Shown here one piece after another: positions 58,089 to 64,000 of a stretch of DNA of 64,000 nucleotides. A model generated the notes under the pieces. The model was not told the DNA's origin and did no database searches. It worked only from the letters and a program-made list of their open reading frames with translations. Numbering within the stretch: position 1 is the first letter of the stretch; each line of letters starts with the position of its first letter. Source of the DNA: Gammaproteobacteria bacterium (GTDB lineage: Bacteria > Pseudomonadota > Gammaproteobacteria > SZUA-152); contig JAOUJW010000002.1 of assembly GCA_029882975.1 (NCBI GenBank), forward strand, positions 124,001 to 188,000. Direction: 5' to 3'. The position numbers were made by a program, and so were the translations under genes.

Positions 58089-59177
58089 TCACAAATTACG
58101 ACGGTATTCTCCAAAACCATATACTGTGATTTTATTCGGACCATATTGGCTCGTTACAAAAACCAAATACTGTAACCGAAAGTTTGGATCTGCATATTGT
58201 TCAAAGGACTGGACACCATCATAGGAAATACTAATATCCGCCGGTAAATTTATATTGTCGAGTTCATTTCCAGGCTTTCCGAAGAACATGAGCAATTGAC
58301 CGTGACGATCGAACAATTGTATATTTTCAAAAGCAGAATCTATGGCGTATATCAGGCCTTCGTGGTCCACCGCAATTCCTTTTGGCCTGGCGAATTGACC
58401 TAAACCGTTACCGGCCTGACCATAGGAACGAACAAAGCGTCCATCCAGGGTAAACTCCTGTAAACGATAGTTCCCTGTATCGCTAACCAAAATGTTATTG
58501 TTGGGCATCAATGCCATATTGGTCGGAAAAAACAATTCACCGGCACCGGAGCCCCGCGCACCAATGGTTCTGCGCGTTACCCCGCTGTTAAGATCCAATA
58601 CATGGACGATGTGGTGCTCCAAATCAGAGATGTATATTTCTCCATCGACCACCAGGGCATCACTGGGTTTAAACTGCTCCAATTTTCCATAGGCTTGCAA
58701 AAACTCGTCTTGTTGATCGAAAACCATCACTTGACCGCGTCCCGTATCGGATATATAGCGCCTACCCTCACGATCCACGGTTACGTTAATAGGCTTTTGC
58801 ATCCGTCCCGGTCCCATACCCCTTACGGTTTTCAAAACCTTATCATTGGCATCCAAAATCATATACCCCGGCCCCCGGGTATCCACGACAATAACTTGAT
58901 TGGAAAAGTATGCAACGCCATAAGGCTTAGTGAGGCGGCTTTCGACACCGTCCTCTTTACCTAGGACAAAGTCGCTAAAAGCATTCTTGGTTTTCCCTTG
59001 AACCAGGGCGGCATTAATAGTTGTGAGTAACTGTATGCGAGGCTCGTTAGGCAAAGGCGGATAGAAAACAGTTTTGACGCCGCGCTGCCCCGTTTCCGAG
59101 ATTACGCTACAGCCAGACAACACTAAAAAACAAGCAAAGACGTAAACCGTCAGTGCACTTTTTTTAATCCCAAACAT
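58089..59177 (-). CDS. NHL-repeat beta-propeller lipoprotein
   Basis: 362 residues. A lipoprotein signal ends near C23 (V-L-S-G-C). About six NHL repeats follow, including R-P-K-G-I-A-V-D-H-E-G-L-I-Y-A-I-D-S, which matches the repeat at the same place in the other two NHL proteins of the cluster. ATG 59177 is chosen over TTG 59192 because a G-rich ribosome binding site precedes it. It lies 138 bases ahead of the beta-barrel gene and 87 bases after the tetraheme gene. Confidence 0.84.
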   Translation of the reverse strand: MFGIKKSALTVYVFACFLVLSGCSVISETGQRGVKTVFYPPLPNEPRIQLLTTINAALVQGKTKNAFSDFVLGKEDGVESRLTKPYGVAYFSNQVIVVDTRGPGYMILDANDKVLKTVRGMGPGRMQKPINVTVDREGRRYISDTGRGQVMVFDQQDEFLQAYGKLEQFKPSDALVVDGEIYISDLEHHIVHVLDLNSGVTRRTIGARGSGAGELFFPTNMALMPNNNILVSDTGNYRLQEFTLDGRFVRSYGQAGNGLGQFARPKGIAVDHEGLIYAIDSAFENIQLFDRHGQLLMFFGKPGNELDNINLPADISISYDGVQSFEQYADPNFRLQYLVFVTSQYGPNKITVYGFGEYRRNL

Positions 59178-59264
59178 TGACCACACCCCCAACTAATACA
59201 GCTTTACCGCTATTGTTTTTGACACCTTATAAACAACAGTTATTTTCCTATTCTCGGTTTCATT

Positions 59265-59927
59265 TTATTTATCATGACAACTCAGACACAGCTGGCTGCC
59301 CTTTGTAGAAATTCTCAGCAAAGGGTCTCCCGCAGTGAAATTGTTGTGGACGTCGTGACAGCTGGTGCACTGTACTGTACCGTCCACCAACATCAATTGT
59401 TCAATGGTACCGGTTTTTGTTTTAGAACCGGCAACACCTACCGTAACGGTTGTGGTCGTCGGATCATGCAAGGAACCATCAGCCAAGGCTAACGCCGAGT
59501 CAAAGCGAATGGAAATAGGATGATCGTCTGAGAGATTTCCGCCAACTCCAACCACTTTTGTTCCACTCATGAAGGTGGCTCCAGAAGCACCGCCAAAACT
59601 GTCCACACCGACAGTTCCGTCATGGCAAGACAAACACAGCCGGGATATTCCACCGGGTTGCCCAGTGCTGATAGCATCAAGCGCCGGACTGCTATACATA
59701 GTAAAACTGGTGCTTGTCACAGAGTGGTTCCACAACTGCGCCACTTGAGTAGAATCACCACTATGTGGGGTGTGGCAAGCGACGCATATTTCTCCCCCAC
59801 TCCATCCGGAAGTGGTGAAGTCGTGGGCAGACCCAGCGACGCGGCCTGCATGCACTGGCGTTGCATAGTTGAGTATACTTATCAGCACAATAAGGCCGGC
59901 ACTGATATCTGATCTGTTTCTTTTCAT
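59265..59927 (-). CDS. Tetraheme c-type cytochrome
   Basis: 220 residues with a signal peptide (cleavage near V-H-A/G-R, residue 27) and four CXXCH motifs: C-V-A-C-H (C48-H52), C-L-S-C-H, C-T-S-C-H and a final C-L-S-C-H two residues from the end. It is a shortened paralogue of the first third of the 12-heme protein. A good ribosome binding site (GGAGG) stands 5 bases before the ATG. It is the first gene of the cytochrome cluster; the 700-base region upstream must hold the main promoter. Confidence 0.88.
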   Translation of the reverse strand: MKRNRSDISAGLIVLISILNYATPVHAGRVAGSAHDFTTSGWSGGEICVACHTPHSGDSTQVAQLWNHSVTSTSFTMYSSPALDAISTGQPGGISRLCLSCHDGTVGVDSFGGASGATFMSGTKVVGVGGNLSDDHPISIRFDSALALADGSLHDPTTTTVTVGVAGSKTKTGTIEQLMLVDGTVQCTSCHDVHNNFTAGDPLLRISTKGSQLCLSCHDK

Positions 59928-60630
59928 TTAAACCTCCAAACCCGGACCACAGCTACAACCGCGACACACTTCAAACACACGAGTTCCGGCATGTACTCAG
60001 AAGATAGGTATATACATTGAGGCCAATTAGCCGCTGCAGGCTCTTTGCCCGCTGAAGGCTCTTTGCCCGCTGAAGGCTCTTTGCCCGCTGAAGGCTCTGG
60101 TTGTAAGCGGTAAGGAATCGAGTCAGAACAGACCGACAGGAATACGTCAGAATTTTTGCTACACCCACATCTACAGCCATACTAGCCCCCTAGTGTTTGC
60201 ACGGTACCAAATGCAAAACCGTTACCGCGCTTAGAAATTATTTTGTCAGAAACTCCAGGAGTGTTTCGCAACCAGCAAACCCCTGCGCAGTCCCTACTTA
60301 TGGATCAACCTTGTTAGGATTAATTTTTTTATTCTTATTCCGAGGCTGGCTTGAGTATAATCGAAACTGATTTGGAATACATACAACGACATACGTAGAT
60401 CGATTTGCTTCAGTAGGAAAAAATGCATGTAAAAACAAGGCGATTAACGATCGCTTAAGGAACTTTACCTAACGCACTTACATAACATTCAGATTAATCC
60501 TACAGTTCTATGTAGAGACAACTCTAAGTAGCATAGGTGAGTCGACATCAAATAAAAAAGGAAATAGTCTGCACAACTCAGCAAACTGCTAATATAGCTA
60601 TTAAGAGACCAGAAAGAAAACAGCAATAAA
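59928..60630. other. Gene-poor region upstream of the cytochrome cluster
   Basis: About 700 bases between tldE and the tetraheme gene, both on the minus strand. It must hold the cytochrome promoter, but I find no convincing -35/-10 or sigma-54 site. It contains an 18-bp tandem repeat (separate entry), a short palindrome ACTAG-CCCC-CTAGT at 60181-60194 and an inverted repeat TTTGCA/TGCAAA at 60196-60217. A 69-codon frame at 59971-60180 is just the repeat read through and I do not call it a gene. Confidence 0.5.
60033..60098. repeat. 18-bp tandem repeat
   Basis: Three full copies and one partial copy of an 18-base unit (GCTGAAGGCTCTTTGCCC type) run head to tail from 60033. The first copy has C instead of A at its fifth position; the others are identical. 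There is no spacer between units, so it is not a CRISPR array. The near identity suggests recent slippage. Confidence 0.9.
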
Positions 60631-61950
60631 CTATAAAGTCAAATTAAAATCATCCACCAAGACACCCGGTAAACAAGCATTCACTGTGGATCTTCGCTCA
60701 TACGTGCTGTTGTCCAATATCCACTCTTGTTCCTTGGTCAGATCCAGAAGATTTTCCCCCAACAGATTAAAAATGCTTTCGTCAAAACGCATAACACTCA
60801 AGGGAGCCACCACCTTACCCCGCTCCACCCAGAGACAAGCGAACCGTGTCATCCCGGTCATTCTTCCATTATTACGGTCCGAATAATTGCAATACCAAAG
60901 ATTACTAATCCATATCCCCGTATCCAGCGCCTTTAGAACATCTGCCATGGCTAAATTACCGGGAGTAACACCTAAGGACTGAGGCACTTCCTGAGAACAG
61001 TTTACCGTAGCGCCATACTCCTTCGCGCTTCTTGTCCCACTCAAACAATCCTTATACGCACCATTTTCAATAAGTACAACGTTATCGGGTTTCAAAAAAC
61101 CGGTATCGGTAAACCTAGGCGTTAGCCCCTTCGCGTGCTGCTCGACCAAGGTAAATTTTTTATTCAGGCAGACACGATCTTCAATCATTTTTAGTAACGG
61201 AGTTTGTGCGGTACGATGACTTTTCAACCCAAACCCACCCCAACTCAAAAGGCACAATATTTCGTTTATCGCATCAGGAGTCAAGAAAACCCGGTATTTT
61301 CCCGGCTTAATGGTTTTGGGTGGCACACGCAAAACCTCCAGAGTGTTCCGCGCCTGCGTTATCTTTTCTTCAAAACTATTCACCTGCCAGTGGGTTCCGG
61401 CATAACTTTGTTTAACTGCCTTATCGGTTTTCAAATATACACTCCAATCAAAATTGAAGTTCGCCTGACTATGCCAATTAAACTGCCCCAAGGAATTCGC
61501 GAATCCGCGCTGCATTCCACCACTGGCCCATATTCCCACCAGATCCAGGCCATTACATATTTGAATAATTTGATCTACCGCGTCTATGGCATCAACCACA
61601 GATGTGTCCCCTTTCCACTCGGAATTCTGCACCTCGGTATTGAAGTACAGGTAGGGGTCCTCCGGTAGGTATTGTAGCTGCTGCCTTAACCCGTTGAGCT
61701 CTGTAGTCAGCAACTCCATATCTGCATCCATATCGCCTGTTAATTGAATATCGACTGTACATTGCCTTTGATCACGAATGAGATTGAGCGCCAACTCCTG
61801 CTGTTGCACATAACCGGATTGACGAATGCGATTGTTATTGAACCGAGCAAAGTGAGTGTTTTCTCCTTGGTAATTGAGCAGCAAAATTTCCGTGCTACTC
61901 AGCTGAGAACAAAGGCTTTGCCAAAGGTTTTGAAAATATTGTTGTCCCAT
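60631..61950 (-). CDS. tldE: TldE/PmbA family protease subunit
   Basis: 439 residues of the TldD/PmbA family. It lacks the HExxxH zinc motif, as expected for the TldE (PmbA) partner of the heterodimeric metalloprotease. Family features are G-G-F-G-L-K-S-H near the middle and the ending region I-W-I-S-N-L-W-Y-C-N-Y-S-D. TldD/TldE degrades unfolded peptides and trims modified peptides such as microcin B17. It lies 8 bases after its TldD-like neighbour. It may be an additional, not the housekeeping, pair. Confidence 0.87.
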   Translation of the reverse strand: MGQQYFQNLWQSLCSQLSSTEILLLNYQGENTHFARFNNNRIRQSGYVQQQELALNLIRDQRQCTVDIQLTGDMDADMELLTTELNGLRQQLQYLPEDPYLYFNTEVQNSEWKGDTSVVDAIDAVDQIIQICNGLDLVGIWASGGMQRGFANSLGQFNWHSQANFNFDWSVYLKTDKAVKQSYAGTHWQVNSFEEKITQARNTLEVLRVPPKTIKPGKYRVFLTPDAINEILCLLSWGGFGLKSHRTAQTPLLKMIEDRVCLNKKFTLVEQHAKGLTPRFTDTGFLKPDNVVLIENGAYKDCLSGTRSAKEYGATVNCSQEVPQSLGVTPGNLAMADVLKALDTGIWISNLWYCNYSDRNNGRMTGMTRFACLWVERGKVVAPLSVMRFDESIFNLLGENLLDLTKEQEWILDNSTYERRSTVNACLPGVLVDDFNLTL

Positions 61951-61958
61951 TTAAGCCT

Positions 61959-63395
61959 TTATCCCCCGCCAAAAACGTCGACATTATGAAACACACAAGG
62001 TGGAGAAGCATGCCCTACTTGAATAAGTTGATTGGGCTCACCCTTACCACAGTTGGGAGTCCCCCATATTTCCATCAAATCCTGGCTACCAACTGCCGCC
62101 AGATTGCGCCAGAACTTGGCGGAAACGCCCCGATAATTTGGATTACGAACCATCCCTTTCAATTCGCCATCTTGTATTACGCGTCCTAACTCACAACCAA
62201 ATTGAAATTTGTTGCGGCTGTCATCTATAGACCAAGAGCAGTTGCTGTCCATTAAAACCCCATGCTCCACATGGGCGCACAGTTGTTCAAAACTATTTAA
62301 ACCAGGCTCCAGGTTCAAGTTGGCCATACGATCAATCGCCGGTCGATTCCAACCGCCGGCCCGCGCATTGGCCACACCCTGCATACCCGCTCGCATTTGT
62401 GATACGGCACTTCCTAACGGTCTTTGTAACACACCGGCTTTAATGAGGTATTGACGTGTCGCCAAATCACCATCATCGTCATAAGCGTAAGTGGCCAATT
62501 CAGATTCCACGGTGGGATCAAAAGTTACATGCAACAGTTCCGATCCATATTGGTAACTACCAAACATATCCGGTGTTACGAAACTGGTACCCGCATAATT
62601 GCGTTCATCGCCTAAAATTCGATCCAGTTCCAAGGGATGGCCGATGCTTTCATGGATCTGTAGCATCATTTGACTGGGCATGAGTAAAGCAGACATAACC
62701 CCACTGGGACACTCCGGCGCTCGCAATAATGCCTGCGCCTCTTCAGCCACGTGTTGAGCAGAAGCCGGGAAATCAAATTGTTGCAGCAACTCTAAACCGC
62801 CTTGGCGCGCCGTGCCCCAACCCCCACCACTGCGAATCTGGGTCACGGCACCTTCGTTTGCCACCGCCTGATAGCCTGGATACAAATACTGGAAACTCTG
62901 TTCGATTTGCACATTTTCACTACTGAGTATCAGGCTGTTTACTTCCGAGCGACAGAGTTTAGCTGTATAGTCGACTATTGAATTTCCCAGGTTTAAGCTT
63001 TCATTTATGCGCTGCAACCAGGCAATTTTTTCCGCTAACGGTACACTTTCCCAAGGCTCTACTACATCTGTTTTGTATGCTCCCGATTTCTTGGGTCGAA
63101 ACAGTTGCTGCACAGGCACCAAACCCCAACGGGCACTGCTTTGCAAGCATTTGTTTGCCTGTACCAAGCATTCTCGGAAGCCCTCTCGCGTCAATCGGCT
63201 GGTTGCCGCATAGGCAAACCCCTGGCCTTTTATTAGGGTGATGTGAGCCCCCTGGCTGACACTATGGCGCGGAGGTAGTAAAACGCCTTGCCTTACCGTC
63301 AATACCTCATGTCGCTCAGAGACTAAGCGCAAGCTCCAATGGTCCACGACGGGAACTTCATTCCTAAATGCTGAAATCACTTGATCGTGATTCAT
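61959..63395 (-). CDS. tldD: TldD family zinc protease
   Basis: 478 residues. The zinc-binding motif H-E-S-I-G-H-P-L-E is intact near residue 250, and a conserved Cys-containing region lies near the C-terminus (W-G-T-P-N-C-G-K-G). It is the catalytic subunit of a TldD/TldE protease. I start at ATG 63395 because GGAG lies 6-10 bases upstream; ATG 63407 is in frame but has a weaker site. The adjacent pairing with tldE contrasts with E. coli, where the two genes are apart. Confidence 0.88.
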   Translation of the reverse strand: MNHDQVISAFRNEVPVVDHWSLRLVSERHEVLTVRQGVLLPPRHSVSQGAHITLIKGQGFAYAATSRLTREGFRECLVQANKCLQSSARWGLVPVQQLFRPKKSGAYKTDVVEPWESVPLAEKIAWLQRINESLNLGNSIVDYTAKLCRSEVNSLILSSENVQIEQSFQYLYPGYQAVANEGAVTQIRSGGGWGTARQGGLELLQQFDFPASAQHVAEEAQALLRAPECPSGVMSALLMPSQMMLQIHESIGHPLELDRILGDERNYAGTSFVTPDMFGSYQYGSELLHVTFDPTVESELATYAYDDDGDLATRQYLIKAGVLQRPLGSAVSQMRAGMQGVANARAGGWNRPAIDRMANLNLEPGLNSFEQLCAHVEHGVLMDSNCSWSIDDSRNKFQFGCELGRVIQDGELKGMVRNPNYRGVSAKFWRNLAAVGSQDLMEIWGTPNCGKGEPNQLIQVGHASPPCVFHNVDVFGGG

Positions 63396-63527
63396 CTGCC
63401 ACTCCATATTTTCTGACTTTTTTAGTGGGTTTTATGTTGCATTCCCTTAAGAATATTGTAGACAAACCGATATAGTTGTGTATTCAAAATTTGGGTTATT
63501 TACTATTAGCCAACAGGATCTAAGATC

Positions 63528-64000
63528 ATGAAAGCCAACGCTCAATACCAATTCATTTTTATATTCCTAATCAGTGTTTTTTCCACCAACGCCTTTTCGA
63601 CACTGGTACTCACCGCCCCACCACGCGAAACCGCAGAAAAAGGCAAACAAGTTTACGAGCCTATTGCCAAAATGATGTCGGAAGCTTTGGGCGAGGAAGT
63701 GGTATACCGCCATCCCGATGGCTGGCTTGAATACTCATCACACATGCGTTCAGGAAAATACGATATCGTTTTCGACGGCCCCCATTTTGCAGCCTGGCGT
63801 ATAAAACATCTAAAACACACACCGGTGGCTCGCTTACCCGGTGGTCTGGATTTTGTCGTTGTTGCAAAATCCAACAACAAGGCCATGACCGGAAAAAACG
63901 GAATCCTTAAAGGCAGTATATGTGGTTTGGCTTCACCCAATCTGGCTACCGTCAGCATTTTGGCAAAATATCAAGACGCTATTACTGTTCCAAAGATAGT
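63528..64000 (+). CDS. PhnD-like periplasmic substrate-binding protein (partial, runs off the window)
   Basis: An open frame of about 157 codons from ATG 63528, with AGGA upstream, continues past the last base. The N-terminus is a signal peptide (F-I-F-L-I-S-V-F-S-T-N-A-F-S). The mature part has L-V-L-T-A-P-P-R-E-T, Y-E-P-I-A-K-M-M, and Y-D-I-V-F-D-G-P-H-F-A-A-W, the pattern of PhnD/phosphonate-type ABC binding proteins (PF12974). The ligand cannot be read. It is divergent from tldD with 132 bases between. Confidence 0.75.
   Translation, partial: MKANAQYQFIFIFLISVFSTNAFSTLVLTAPPRETAEKGKQVYEPIAKMMSEALGEEVVYRHPDGWLEYSSHMRSGKYDIVFDGPHFAAWRIKHLKHTPVARLPGGLDFVVVAKSNNKAMTGKNGILKGSICGLASPNLATVSILAKYQDAITVPKI

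Noticed and set aside
59971-60180. 69-codon frame with repeated S-L-Q-R-A-K units
   Set aside because: The repeat is the 18-bp DNA repeat read in one frame; there is no ribosome binding site or homologue, so I treat it as a DNA repeat.

Overview
The window is chromosomal DNA of a Gram-negative bacterium, most likely a gammaproteobacterium. The evidence is a complete division and cell wall (dcw) cluster in the gammaproteobacterial order (mraZ to lpxC), an LpoA lipoprotein next to rsmI and yraN, ZapD and YacG next to the type IV prepilin peptidase, a meso-diaminopimelate type MurE, and an A-type RNase P RNA. No species can be named from sequence alone.

Layout, left to right. 1-2040: an NAD-synthesis module, a Nudix/winged-helix NrtR-type regulator followed by nadA, with a palindromic operator lying exactly between the -35 and -10 boxes, then the two ends of a tRNA-Arg gene around an unrelated 87-base insert. 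2090-15648: type IV pilus region (pilS, pilR, three glycan-related membrane or transferase genes, pilA, pilB, pilC, pilD) followed by coaE, zapD and yacG. Two sigma-54 promoters follow pilSR, one before pilA and one before the glycosyltransferase genes, which suggests that PilR co-regulates pilin and a pilin-modifying pathway. 15623-22165: a MutT-ThiE fusion, argJ, secA and an M23 peptidase on the minus strand, and dciA on the plus strand. 22364-41472: lpxC, ftsZ, ftsA, ftsQ, ddl, murB, murC, murG, ftsW, murD, mraY, murF, murE, ftsI, ftsL, rsmH and mraZ, all on the minus strand and read from a promoter with three MraZ boxes. 41677-46126: rnpB, rsmI, lpoA, yraN, sfsA.

46127-59927 is the most distinctive part: eleven minus-strand genes, mostly overlapping or a few bases apart. 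In transcription order they encode a tetraheme cytochrome, a beta-propeller (NHL) lipoprotein, a 703-residue outer-membrane beta-barrel, a second NHL lipoprotein, a 12-heme cytochrome, an 8-heme periplasmic cytochrome, an 8-heme cytochrome with a C-terminal membrane anchor, a membrane b-type cytochrome, a membrane-anchored triheme cytochrome, a third NHL protein and an 18-heme cytochrome. I count 50 CXXCH motifs and three non-standard CX3CH/CX4CH motifs. The set looks like a full path from the quinone pool through the periplasm and across the outer membrane, that is, a putative extracellular electron transfer (metal reduction or oxidation) system. It does not match the gene order of the Mtr or Pio systems, although the barrel plus 8-heme plus 12-heme set recalls the Omb-Oma-Omc conduits of Geobacter.

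59928-64000: a gene-poor stretch with an 18-bp tandem repeat, an adjacent TldE/TldD protease pair, and the start of a PhnD-like substrate-binding protein that runs off the window.
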